Shown: positions 8,888-18,618, numbered from the stretch's first letter. The stretch: DNA of 23,870 nt from Rhizopus sp. PT2906 (GCA_025529335.1 JAMYHX010000583.1:1-23870); one strand, 5' to 3'. The notes: generated by a model not told the origin, from the letters alone. Translations and numbers: made by a program.

Positions 8888-10098
8888 ATGGGCAAGAAAG
8901 AAAACAATCGTTTAGAGACGTGGGGAAATGAGACAACGATGAATATGAATGCAATCATTTATCAAAACATTCTCTCTTCCCCTTATTTTCGCTCTCTTTA
9001 GTAAGTTGTTGGGCTTTTTATTCTCTCTCTCTTATTCTTTTAATCCTACTTGCAAGAAATTAACTTGTTTTCATGTAAAACACATTAGTGAAAAGAAGAC
9101 CTTTCATGAAATTGTAGATGAAATTTACAATGAAGGTAAATGACAACATGATGTCAATATTAAAACTCTCTTTTTTCTAATACAAATAATAGTTACCGTA
9201 CTAAGTAATTAACCAAAGAAAAAGAAAAAAAAAAAAAAAAGAAAAGCATTTTCAAGGACAATCTACTCATCACAAAAATAGCTCCTTTTATTAAAGGAAA
9301 TCAACCTTCGACAGCGTTTTGTTTATTATTCAAATTATGGACGATTCGTTTAACAATTCGACAGATTGAAAACTTGGTTGAACACGGTGACTCTCCGTTA
9401 GTATAAATAGAGACAAAGTTCCGACTGGATGACTCATTTCTTTATAGATATATTCGAGCCATTGGATTCCTCTATTTGCGTTATGTCTGTGCACCAGCTA
9501 AACTTTGGGACTGGTTTCAGTATTACTTGGAAGACGATGAAGAGATAGCTATCAGCAGTGGTTTACATCCTACCAAAGTGACAGTAGGAAACCTTATTCG
9601 GATGTTGATCACTGAACTCAAATTTCAAGGTACTATGCTTCCTCGCATTCCGATTCCAATTGCTCGCGATTTAGAAAAGAAGTTGAAAGAATATGATGAA
9701 GCAAAGAAAAAGGAAAAGGGATCAGAGTAAGTAAGATCACAAACTGTAAATAAGGAGACTAAATGTGAATATGTAGTCAAAGAGACAATTATGAGAGTGA
9801 TAAAAGTGATCACAGTGATAGAAGGTACAAAAGTCGATCCAGAAGTCATGACAGAAGACATAGGGATAGATCGCCTTATGACAGAAGATACAGAGATAGA
9901 TCATCAAGTTATGATAGAAGATACAGAGATAGATCACCAAGTTATGATAGAAGACATAAGAGTCGATCAAGGAGCCCGAGAAGGTCAAGAAGAGATGAAT
10001 TTGATGAGTACGAACGTTATCGAGAAAGATCAAGAGACAGAAAGTATGACGACAGGACAAGAAGACGTAGATACTCAAGGTCAAGAGAAAGATATTAA
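8888..10098 (+). CDS. PRPF38B: PRPF38B-like pre-mRNA splicing factor with RS domain
   Basis: PRP38-family proteins work in the U4/U6.U5 tri-snRNP stage of spliceosome activation in the nucleus (family knowledge). Exons: 8888-9000, 9089-9135, 9193-9204, 9282-9396, 9448-9726, 9777-10098. They total 888 nt, 295 residues. The N-terminus carries WGNETTMNMNAIIYQNI and LSSPYF, the PRP38 domain opening. Then come KTFHEIVDEIYNE, KGNQPSTAFCLLFKLW, DSPYIRAIGFLYLRYV and the strongly conserved KFQGTMLPRIPIPIARDLEK. The last exon is an RS-type tail rich in DRRYRDRS-like repeats and ends RRYSRSRERY. The 12-nt third exon supplies VTVLT, needed to restore family spacing. Skipping it still keeps frame but deletes four residues. 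Retaining the last intron (phase 2, GAG TAA) would remove the RS tail. Other PRP38 members are possible, but WGNE and the RS tail favour the 38B type. Confidence 0.92.
9193..9204 (+). other. 12-nt microexon of the PRPF38B-like gene
   Basis: The sequence is AAATAATAG|TTACCGTACTAA|GTAATT. Preceded by the last G of exon 2 and followed by CT of exon 4 it encodes VTVLT, giving EIYNEVTVLTPFIKGN, which matches the spacing of the family block. Without it the protein reads EIYNEAPFIKGN. The flanking introns are 57 and 77 nt. Predicted from phase and conservation only. Confidence 0.7.
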
Positions 10099-10112
10099 GA
10101 ATTTTGTGTGTC

Positions 10113-10118
10113 AATAAA
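10113..10118 (+). terminator. Polyadenylation signal AATAAA after PRPF38B
   Basis: AATAAA lies 14 bases after the TAA stop, a reasonable distance for a compact fungal 3' UTR. Confidence 0.55.
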
Positions 10119-10478
10119 ACAATCTGCAACACTTGAATGTACGACAGCTTCCTGTATTTTATGCAGCTATCTCGTCCCCGCCATCTCATGAATTATTGTG
10201 CGGAGTCCCTATGCCTTTAAATTGGCTAATAAATTTCAATAATGTTCAACTTCATTGCCTATACTCTATCCCTTCTGTCACGTAAAGGGTCACCAAAGTC
10301 AGAGATATTAAATAGAATTGTTATTTTATTCTTTATTCATTTTTTTACAAAATGCATTCACTGCATTATGGTACGATGCAACTGACTCGTGTACGCTTCT
10401 TCCATTATATGTCAATAGGTTACGAGTCCGACCTTAGATCCATACTACAATAATAGTGCCCAAGATTTTGGTTTTCAC
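10119..10478. other. Intergenic, no gene recognised
   Basis: A/T-rich sequence with scattered stops in all frames. No conserved motif or RNA gene was recognised. Confidence 0.55.
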
Positions 10479-10648
10479 TCAAGCATCGCTGTAGTGTTTC
10501 ACTTTAGAAGTTTTACCAGTTCTTTTTGAATTTTGGGCACGTAAGGTTTCTGTGTTATCATTGGATTGGATATTTTCTATATTTGTACTTTTTTTTTCTT
10601 TAGAGCAATGAATTGCTCCTCTTCAGGATAAATAGGTATACGAGGCAT
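10479..10648 (-). pseudogene. Degraded ORF, possibly a transposase N-terminus
   Basis: From ATG at 10648 the minus strand reads MPRIPIYPEEEQFIALKKKK, then passes a 9-base A run (10589-10597). A shift there gives NIENIQSNDNTETLRAQN, then RTGKTSKVKHYSDA and a TGA at 10479-10481. The text is coding-like, acidic then basic, and resembles the N-terminal arm of fungal Tc1-like transposases as I recall them. It points away from the transposase fragment at 10733, so the two are either unrelated or separated by an inversion. The identification is weak. Confidence 0.35.
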
Positions 10649-10732
10649 GAGGGAGTATAATAAGAGTAAAGAAAAAGATATCAAGACAACATTCTATTGA
10701 TATTCTTTGCTTTGATTTTGCTAAGATTGACA

Positions 10733-11097
10733 ATGTTAAAAAGAAAAAACAATAAAGGTACAACTACATATCGTGTTGTAAGTTTTGTTTGAAATGTGAT
10801 GGATGTCCTGGACAAGCCCAACAAGCATAGCCTTTATATTGTTGTGGACAATTGCAGAATTCATCATTACCTGTATGTCATGGGTGCGATCGAGAATAGA
10901 GGTTATAAACCTTTGTTTATGCTCCCACATTCTCTTTTTCTTAACCTTATTGAAGAGTGCTGGTCAAAGATTAAAAAGCACGTCAAAAGAAATCCACTTC
11001 CTTTTTAGAAACTTTAATACCCAGAATTAAGGTCGCTTGTGAAACTGTCACTACAGAAGACTGTCTTGGTTGGATTAGACATTCGAAAACTTACTGA
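10733..11097 (+). pseudogene. C-terminal fragment of a second Tc1/IS630 transposase
   Basis: The frame starts MLKRKNNKGTTTYRVVSFV, meets TGA at 10790-10792, then continues MDVLDKPNKHSLYIVVDN, which holds the second catalytic Asp. After 34 residues comes the catalytic Glu in NLIEECWSKIKK, so this is again DD34E. The usual Pro-rich block before the Glu reads MLPHSLFLNLIEE, with Leu where the family normally has Pro at three places. The frame stops at 11007-11009 and resumes after a shift in a T run as LETLIPRIKVACETVTTE and LGWIRHSKTY, stopping at 11095-11097. The HTH and first Asp are missing. It belongs to a different subfamily from the element at 1183-2571. Confidence 0.82.
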
Positions 11098-11450
11098 GAT
11101 ATAGATGTCTTGATAGACAAAATAGCATCATTTAAAATCTTGAAAGCCTTTGTCTGAATATTATTCTTGTCTAATAAGTTTTTACTGCTGTCTAAAGTGG
11201 GCCCACTATTAATGGTATTTCCAACTGCGCATACTCATTAGGTAACCAAGATATAAGAAATATATTACGTGCAATTTATTAATATATCGTTTCAATTTAG
11301 CTCATACATAACCAAGTATGGAAGTAGACCTCATCGAAAACGAATCATCATGACATACAGTAAAGTCATTCCTCCCTATTTATTTATGCTTCTTCTTTTT
11401 TTTTGATGATCATGTATATATTTATGCTTATGCTTTAATGTAGTACAACT
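11098..11450. other. Intergenic, between a transposase remnant and the NT-C2 gene
   Basis: No gene is seen. A short palindrome GTGGGCCCAC at 11199-11208 is the only distinct sequence and has no matching partner that I could find near the transposase fragment. Confidence 0.55.
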
Positions 11451-12309
11451 CTAATGTGCAAACAATTGTTCGACCAAGTCAACTGGTGAAGGTTCATCTA
11501 GTGCATTACTTTGTACTTTACAATATTTTGGCTGTATAGCATATATATATGTAATTAATAGGTATTACTGAGCTGAATTCTATACTATTTACCAGTGACA
11601 TCACAGACTGAGACTTTCTTAGTTGTTTATATTGTTGCGGAATATCCAGACTTCGCTCATGAACAACGGTTGGAATATCTTTAAATATCTGTTTCCTTGA
11701 CAAGGGCGGACTATATCAAGCAGATGTTAGCAAACAAACATTGATGACTTCAATATACTTGCGTTTGAAACTGTGGATAACTATCGGATTTAGTATTCAT
11801 CCGTAATGTAAGCTAAGATGAGAGTGGGGGTGAGTGAATGGCTAGTTTATATTTACTGTACGGTACCTTTATCGTAGAATTGAATTTACAATCTTGTAAT
11901 AGATATCGCTCAGTGATAACACCTGAACCAGCATATTCAGACAAGTTGATGCTCAATGTACCAATTTTGATACCGCCTTTTTGGTATATTTCCAACTTGA
12001 GTTCACAATCACTCAGCACTTGGTGTTTATCGATCACTAACTTTGACATTGTATTAATAGGATAATTCCATGTTACTTGGTGATCCTTGATGTGAACACT
12101 ATATGAACTTAGTATCTATGAGACTAGAACATGTGTGCACATATTAACCTTGGTGTTGATCCTCCAGTGTGTGTTGCATGCTTTAATTTCCAACTGACAT
12201 AATAGTATCCACTAACAAGTGGTATATTCACTAAATCTCTAATGATAATCGATACTTCAAAAGGTACTTTACGACTCTTTGATACAAAAAGATGACTAAA
12301 AGGAGACAT
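11451..12309 (-). CDS. NT-C2 domain protein (EEIG1/EHBP1 N-terminal type)
   Basis: NT-C2 proteins are thought to tether membranes or organise actin and endosome traffic; the fungal members are poorly characterised. Exons: 12149-12309, 11867-12098, 11759-11812, 11593-11688, 11451-11531. They total 624 nt, 207 residues. The C2-like sandwich is visible as strands: VPFEVSIIIRDLVNIP, YYVSWKLKH, then HQVTWNYP, DCELKLEIYQ, KIGTLSINLSEYAG, TERYLLQDCKFNSTIK and LTLRMN. The family signature of a Leu-rich strand followed by Tyr-Leu-Leu-Gln-Asp and N-S-T is present. The C-terminus is short (SPVDLVEQLFAH). The junction between exons 3 and 4 is the least certain: the chosen acceptor skips an earlier TATAG, and another phase-2 choice would give YPHPPLSRKQ instead. 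Fungal relatives are often longer, so this is a minimal form. Confidence 0.8.
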
Positions 12310-14075
12310 GAAAAAGTGTAAAAAGAAAGAGAAAAAAAAGGAAAAAAGCGGGGAACGGGCAGTATAAGATAAAGTTTTAAGTAACTCAGCTTTTGATTGT
12401 TTATGATTACTTTAAATGGCTTCTTGTGTGTTCTTAAGCCATGTTCATAAAGAAGGAGAAAAGGCAAATAGCCTTTGAAGAGTCTATCATGTCCTCATCA
12501 TTTTTGTTTTCTTTGCTTAAAAAGTACGCCATATAAATATGTATATAAAGTATAAATCTCTGTCCTTTCTTTTGGGTTCTTATTACAAATAAACTGATGT
12601 CATATACATAACAATAGACGGATTTTGATCAAGCGGATGATTCGCCATAGGAACAAATAATTGTCATTTTCTGTTTAGATAATAAAGCAAAAGGGGGGAT
12701 GGGAGAGAAGGACTGGGTAATGCAAGGTCCCATTTCAATAGTCGCTTTGAAAGGGCGTCTGCGCCTGGGCAAGAAAGGGGGAGGCTCGATTTCTTTTTTG
12801 GACTAATCATCATGTGAAGTGGCTGTGGTGCATCTTTAGCATAAATTAAAGACTTTTTGTTTTGCTACGATGATCAAAATCTATTCAAGCATATGGTTTG
12901 AGTAAAGACGAAGATAGACATTTAGAAAAAGACAAGAAGTGACATAAGTTGTAATACACTGCAAAATAAAGTTGACACAAAATGACGTTAACTTGTGTGA
13001 TTGTGATTACTTAATATGTTTTTTTTTCTTTTGTTTATGTGAGTATTGCATATATATCTCTCCTTTCTGTAATAAAGATTTAATATAAAAAGCAGTAAAG
13101 AGCGTTATCAGTGGTGGAGAAATTGACATTATTACTACCCCTTCTTACCGGACTGTTTTATTTGTTCGGATAGACATCTTGATAAAGATCAATGGCTTCT
13201 TTGTGCGCTATACACACATATTTACCTTCATTCTCATGCCATTATTAGTTCATGGATAGAGATAGCATTATTATGTACTTTAATTGATTAACAAGCAATT
13301 GATCAACCCATTTTACTAGCAATACGGGGATAGGTTCAACCCGATCATAACTAGAAAAGGAAAATTCATCCTATTGACTATCGTTGCTGTCTAATCTTTG
13401 TATGCAACACATACTTTGTTGGTCTCTTTCAGGCACATAATGCAAGAAGCTTTTCAAAATAAACCAATAAAGAAGAAGAGAATGATAATGCATACATGAT
13501 GAATTGGTAAACAGAAACCACAGTATCAATGATTACAATTAGGGTCATTTACTCGAGATACTCCAAAACCACTCAGCTATCTTCAATCCATCATTCATTC
13601 ATCAAACCACGTAGCTATGCTGAGAAAAGAAAAGAAAAGAAAAAGATGAAAAAGGATAAAAAAAGAGATTATTGTTATCTACAGTGTCATTGAGTGGATG
13701 TTACACTTGATATATCAACTTCTAAAAGATCTTTGATTATTAAACATGTATGAGATATTTCACTTGTTTCTATCCGCATCATTAGCATAAAACTAAAGGA
13801 CCATGTCATTCAAAAAGTGTGATATTCACCCCCAGAGGATGGTTGAAACAATAGAATGTCAGCAACCAACCATTTCATGAACTCTCAAACTTTCGCATTA
13901 AATTACATAACGCCCTCTCTTTCTTTTTTTTTTTTTTCCTTTTTATAGTTATTCTTTTTTTTTTGCTTACAACACATACACATATATATACACTTCCTGT
14001 CACCTTTCTACTCCTTAAGCCACTGTAGATAACAAATAAGTGTGGCTATATATTGTCAAATACTAATCTCGGTCC
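12310..14075. other. Gene-free intergenic region
   Basis: About 1.8 kb lies between the divergent NT-C2 and sugar-transporter genes. It holds T-rich and A-rich runs (for example 13925-13937) and a GA-rich stretch at 13622-13645. There is also a less A/T-rich patch at about 12685-12800 with several G runs. I found no coding frame, tRNA, or repeat shared with the rest of the window. It may hold the regulatory DNA of both genes. Confidence 0.5.
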
Positions 14076-14247
14076 ATGAGGCTGTTACTTGATTCACAAT
14101 TTAAAATCTATGTTATTTGTAGGTAAATAGGCCTGTCATGTTTATTTTGTTTATATCTGTCTGAATTAACATAAAATATTGTAGCATTGTATCACTAGGT
14201 GGATTTATGGTAAGCTTGATACTATATATTGATATATGTCATTAACC

Positions 14248-14286
<39 letters not shown>

Positions 14287-16379
14287 TAGTATGGGTACCT
14301 ATCAGACATACAGCATATTATTCGTACTGACACTCTCTCTTCTTTTATTAGTTATGACAGCGGAATTCTTACATCCATTCTCGTTTATCCATCCTTTGAT
14401 AAGAAATATGGTTTCTATGAAAATAGTCCAGCAGGATATGCTATTATATCAGTACCTTTGGCAGCATCCTTTATTGCTTCATTTGTAAGCGTAATTGCTT
14501 TCACACATTATATGCAAACTCATTATTATTACAATAGATATCAGGCTTTGTAGCAGATGCATTAGGTAGAAAACAATTCCTTTTTGTTGCTTGTGTCATA
14601 CACACCCTTGGCTGCATTGTGCAAGTTACAGGTCAAACCACCGCTTCCTTTTTCGCAGGCAGGATTCTAACAGGCTTGGGTGTTGGGTAATATATAAAAG
14701 GATTTACAAAGATCATGTTTAACCCTTTCTTTATTTAGTATATTTGCCATGCTTGTACCTCTATGTAACTCTTTACTGTTGGATATTATGCTGTGAATAA
14801 CACTTTATAAAATAGATCAAAGCGAGATTGCCAAACCACAAAACAGAGGACGATTGATCACAATGTACCAAATTTTTGTTACGTTTGGATTCTGTGTCGC
14901 ATTTTGGACGGGATATGGTACATACCACATTGAAGGGGAGAGATCATGGAGAATATCATTAGGTGTGCAGATCATCCCGGGAGGATTACTCCTCTTTGGT
15001 ATCTATTTCATACCTGAGAGCCCAAGATGGCTGATCTATAAGGATCGAACTGAAGAAGCACTTAGGATATTGGCCTCACTTAGATCGCGAGGCAATGAGA
15101 ACGATGTGGATGTGCGAATGGAATATACAAGTATTGTTCAGGATGTTTCTTTCGATAAAATGGCTTATAAGCATAGATTCTTGAGCCTGCTTACAAAAGG
15201 AAATGATAATAATCGCAAAAGAACATTGCTCGGCATAGGCATCCACACATTTACTCAACTATCTGGAATCAATGCCATTTTGTAAGTGATATATATATAT
15301 ATAAGAAAAAAGATATATTAAAACTTGTTTTCAGATTCTATTTTCCCCATATAATCGAAAGTGCAGGGATATCTCAGATTTACGCTGCTCTATTAAGCAA
15401 TGGTATCGGTGGTCTTGTCAACTTTATTGCGACGCTTTTCGTGATATTATATGTAACTATGATTTACGGCTTTTCATAATATACATATTAACCCATACAT
15501 TAGATCGATCGTTGGAATAGACGGCGGATATTGATCATAGGTGCTCTGGGAATGACTGTCTGTATGGTGGCCATCACGATCGTATCTGCCATCTTTGAGA
15601 AAGCACTGACTGGAAAGCATATAGAAAATAACATGAGCTTTAGTGCAAGCATCACCAGCAAAGGAGGTTCCATAACTGTGACAGTGTTGTTGTGTATATT
15701 CATAGCTGTCTTTGCTCTAAGCTGGTATGTATCTATATGTACATTATGTTATCACGCTAAATTCAAACGATATAGGGGACCTATTGGTTGGATATATCCT
15801 GCAGAAATCTATCCACAGATGTTACGAGCCAATGCTATGGGAGTTACGACATCATGTAGTTATTTATTTAGCTTATTCATCGCTCTGGTCTCGCCCATCA
15901 TGTTTCAGAACATATCATGGCGAACATACTTATTCTTTGCCTGTATGTGTTTGCTGATGGGCATTGTTGTTCATTTGTTCTACCCTGAGACTAGGGTAAG
16001 TAGATCATATATCGAAGCAGAATTTTGATCCTCATAACTTCTCTTTATCAAGGGACGATCTTTGGAAGAGATCCAATTGATCTTTAGTGGAGCACTCATT
16101 GACCAAAGACCCGATGCTCATCATCCATCTACTGCAGCAGAGGCATTGATTCAATTAGAACATATCAAACATCAACAACAACGTGAACGACTGGCAGCAC
16201 AGACATTTGATTTACCCGTGCAATGGACTATATCTGGACCACATACAAGAAATGATGCCAGTCGTAGTACTAGTAGCTGTAAACTAGGATCAACAGAAGA
16301 AATAAGATCCAATCAAGATCATGATTCTATTGAACTATCCCACAATGTAAACAAGTCGCATTCAACTAGTGTCATGTAA
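14076..16379 (+). CDS. MFS sugar porter, 11 exons
   Basis: A proton-coupled or facilitative sugar transporter of the plasma membrane, major facilitator superfamily. Exons: 14076-14122, 14185-14209, 14290-14294, 14352-14484, 14538-14686, 14739-14764, 14816-15281, 15335-15452, 15504-15724, 15776-15995, 16053-16379. They total 1737 nt, 578 residues. Family signatures in order: SLGGFMYGYDSGILTS in the first helix, ADALGRKQ in the 2-3 loop, GRILTGLGVG, NRGRLITMYQ, PESPRWLIY before the central loop, TQLSGINAILFY, GPIGWIYPAEIYPQMLRA, and YPETRGRSLEEI at the end of helix 12. A cytosolic tail of about 95 polar residues follows. The usual QQ of the seventh helix is TQ. An in-frame stop lies upstream of the chosen ATG. 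The substrate cannot be told. Several exons are very small (25, 5 and 26 nt), and two introns are in-frame and stopless. Confidence 0.9.
14252..14281 (+). repeat. (TC)n microsatellite serving as polypyrimidine tract
   Basis: A 30-nt perfect TC repeat ends 8 bases before the acceptor of the 5-nt exon of the sugar porter. It is therefore placed where a polypyrimidine tract belongs. Confidence 0.9.
14290..14294 (+). other. 5-nt microexon of the sugar porter
   Basis: The sequence is ACTGTTAG|TATGG|GTACCT. Exon 2 ends GGATTTATG in phase 0, this exon gives TAT GG, and exon 4 adds T TAT GAC, yielding GGFMYGYDSGIL. That is the expected first-helix motif. Joining exon 2 straight to exon 4 would give a stop (TTA TGA). 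If the next intron is not removed, the frame stays open with a 19-residue insert. Predicted from phase and conservation. Confidence 0.7.
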
Positions 16380-16579
16380 TACGTAATCTCTGTAAATATA
16401 TTTATACACACACTCTTTATTTATTTATATACGCACCTTGTGCTGCATATAATTTAAAAAAAAAAAGCTTTATTTATCTGCCAACCAGGTTATCACACAC
16501 GGCATAAAAAGTGTAATTTATAAATCAATATGACGGGTTTCCAGCATTTTCCCTCTTTTATTATTTTTCATTGTAAACA

Positions 16580-17421
16580 ATGCGTTTTGGTTTATTATTG
16601 TTGCTTGGTGCTCTTGCTTCTGTATCTGCTTTGAGAGAACCTCCTACTCAACTTCAAGTGGGTAAGTTTCTTGCTTATTTGATTGATTGATTCATAAACT
16701 CAAAATGTCACATCATAGGAGTCAAGAAAAGAATTCCTGCTTCTGAATGCACACAGAAATCACACAATGGGTATGACATTATGTTTTCATTGCTTTAGAA
16801 ACTGAACAAAAAATATATATATATATAATAGTGATGAGCTATCTATGCATTATACCGGCACTCTTTTTGACACTGGCAATAAGTTTGACAGTAGTTTGGA
16901 TCGTAACGAGCCCTTTGTCTTTACTCTTGGGGCTGGTCAAGTCATCAAAGGCTGGGACCAAGGCTTAGTAGGGTACAGAAAAGAAAAATGATAATATATA
17001 AAAAAGACTCACACACGCAAACATAGAATGTGTATTGGTGAAAAGCGTCGATTGGTCATCCCTCCTCACTTAGGTTATGGAGATCGCGGTGCAGGTGGTG
17101 CTATTCCTGGTGGAGCGACTCTTGTGTTTGACGTAGAATTACTCGATATTAAACCAGGTCACCGTCAAGAAAGATATGTTCAAGAGACCAAACACGAGAA
17201 AGCACCCATGTCGTAAGCGTGTCTTTTATAATGTATTTACACAGATAACTTATATGTACACATATAGATTCACTTCACCTAGTGTTCTCGTCTCAACCGG
17301 AGTTATGGTTGCATTATTTCTTATTGTGTTCAGATTGGCAAAGAAACAAGATATTGCAGAAGCAAATGAAAGAGTAGCCACAGAGACCAAACAAGAAAAA
17401 GAAGAAGAAAAGAAGAAATAA
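16580..17421 (+). CDS. FKBP2-type ER peptidyl-prolyl isomerase with C-terminal membrane anchor
   Basis: It catalyses cis-trans isomerisation of prolyl bonds in the secretory pathway. Exons: 16580-16661, 16719-16770, 16832-16972, 17027-17212, 17268-17421. They total 615 nt, 204 residues. Residues 1-17 are a signal peptide (MRFGLLLLLGALASVSA). The FKBP domain spans about 26-137: VGVKKRIPASECTQKSHNGD, MHYTGTL, KFDSSL, GQVIKGWDQGL, PPHLGYGDRGAGG and PGGATLVFDVELL. The drug- and substrate-pocket residues Tyr52, Asp64, Val82-Ile83, Trp86 and Tyr109 are all present. Residues about 158-178 form one membrane helix, followed by a charged, Lys/Glu-rich cytosolic tail ending KKK. FKBP2/FKBP13 usually ends with an ER retention tetrapeptide and no anchor, so the anchor is unusual. 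Retention of intron 4 would stop at once (ATG TCG TAA), giving a soluble 154-residue form. Confidence 0.92.
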
Positions 17422-17430
17422 TAAAAACGT

Positions 17431-17622
17431 TTATTTAGTTAACTTGTCTTTGATGTGTTCTGTTAGACTACGATCATCTTGAGTCGTGTCATCCTTGCTT
17501 TGTGGTTTGGGTTTAGATTTTTCGTCATAATCACCAATCTTGAATGGACCACGAGTACCAGTTTGTGTATTCTTGGTGTCTGTGTCTTTTGAAAAAGGGT
17601 TCTTTAATTCACCAATATCCAT
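17431..17622 (-). CDS. Small hydrophilic protein, 63 residues
   Basis: I do not recognise this protein. It is a clean single-exon frame with an ATG at 17622 preceded by an A/T-rich leader. The sequence is polar and probably disordered. It opens MDIGELKNPFSKD, has a Gly-containing core TRGPFKIGDYDEK, and ends in a charged helix-prone segment (LTEHIKDKLTK). There is no signal peptide, membrane helix or Cys. Its stop lies only 9 bases from the stop of the convergent FKBP gene, so the two 3' UTRs must overlap. It lies 156 bp downstream of the peroxiredoxin on the same strand, far enough for its own promoter. The call rests on the open frame and its coding-like composition; a chance ORF is possible. 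Confidence 0.55.
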   Translation of the reverse strand: MDIGELKNPFSKDTDTKNTQTGTRGPFKIGDYDEKSKPKPQSKDDTTQDDRSLTEHIKDKLTK

Positions 17623-17778
17623 GATAAGTAAAGAGAAAAAGGAAAAAAAAAAAATACCTATAAATGGTATAAATAGAGCACACTAAACCGCTTACGTCGA
17701 CTCTAGATCATTATGCAACAAATAAAATGATCCAATCAAAAATCGAATTATGGTTAAATAGAACATATGTATTGATAT

Positions 17779-18618
17779 TTAAAAGGGAGAAGGGGTTAAA
17801 CGTAAATAAGGTTTGATGACCTTGACACCCTTGGGAAATAGTTTTTGAGCTTCTTCAGTAGAGACTGAAGGATGAACGATGACATCGTCACCCTTCTTCC
17901 AGTTACCAGGAGTGGTAATACGGTGCTTGTCACCCAACTGAAGAGAATCGACCACACGCAATATCTCATCAAAATTACGACCAGTAGAGGCAGGATAAGT
18001 GAGTATCAATCGGATTGTCTTTTTAGGATCAATGATAAAGACAGAGCGAACAGTAAATGGAATACCCTTTGCGTCCACATTGGTTGCATCCTATAGGCTA
18101 TCTGTGAGCATAAAAAATTCATAGCTTGAGCCCTCTCTTTACACTTTATACCTGATGATCCAACATATCATACAACTCAGAGACCTTACGATCAGCATCA
18201 GCAATCAAGGGGAAATTGAGCTGAACATGACTAATTTCATTAATATCAGCAATCCATTTTTCGTGTTCGTCAAGACCATTGGCAGAGAGACCAATCACCT
18301 TCACGTTACGCTTATCCCATTCATCTTGAAGGGCAGCGACAAGGCCAAGTTCGGTAGTGCATACAGGTGCTATACATTAACACGCGTCATAAATTGACCA
18401 TATATATATATATATATATATATTGGGAATACTTACTAAAATCAGCAGGATGAGAAAAGAGAATAGTCCATTTATCACCAATAAATTCGTGAAATTTGAT
18501 ATCACCTTTAGTTGTCTTTGCTTCAAAGTCTATTTATATACATAGTAGTTAATATTGAGTATGAACCGCCTTGTTCTCTTTCTTTACCAGGAGCAGTATC
18601 ACCAAGTCTGAGAACCAT
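17779..18618 (-). CDS. 1-Cys peroxiredoxin (PRDX6/Prx1 class)
   Basis: It reduces hydrogen peroxide and organic hydroperoxides in the cytosol or mitochondria. Exons: 18588-18618, 18437-18529, 18152-18369, 17779-18090. They total 654 nt, 217 residues, the usual length for this class. The start MVLRLGDTAPDFEA is typical. The active site SHPADFTPVCTTELG places the peroxidatic Cys at 45, with Thr42 and Arg129 (in FTVRSVFIIDP) completing the catalytic set. The class-specific C-terminal extension is present (TPGNWKKGDDVIVHPS, then PKGVKVIKPYLRLTPSPF). No second conserved Cys is placed for 2-Cys chemistry. No clear mitochondrial presequence is seen, so a cytosolic form is likely. Introns are 58, 67 and 61 nt, and the second contains a TA microsatellite. 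Confidence 0.95.
18401..18423. repeat. (TA)n microsatellite in peroxiredoxin intron 2
   Basis: A 23-nt TA repeat falls within the intron 18370-18436. Similar short (TA)n runs lie in FKBP intron 2 (16813-16827) and zinc-knuckle intron 3 (20692-20706). Confidence 0.9.

Noticed and set aside
9791..10117. Open frame of 108 codons rich in Asp, Glu and Ile
   Set aside because: It is an off-frame shadow of the RS-repeat tail of PRPF38B; the repeat gives long open frames in other phases. The spliced RS frame ends at 10098.
12231..12467. Minus-strand 78-codon frame upstream of the NT-C2 start
   Set aside because: It is out of frame with the gene, hydrophobic from T/A-rich DNA, and has no recognisable motif.
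13325..13345. GGTTCAACCC resembling a tRNA B box
   Set aside because: No A box at the right distance and no acceptor stem could be formed.
15531..16028. Continuous 165-codon frame in the sugar porter
   Set aside because: It reads through a 51-nt intron and past the donor at 15996. The conserved text WGPIGWIY and PETRGRSLEE appears only after splicing.
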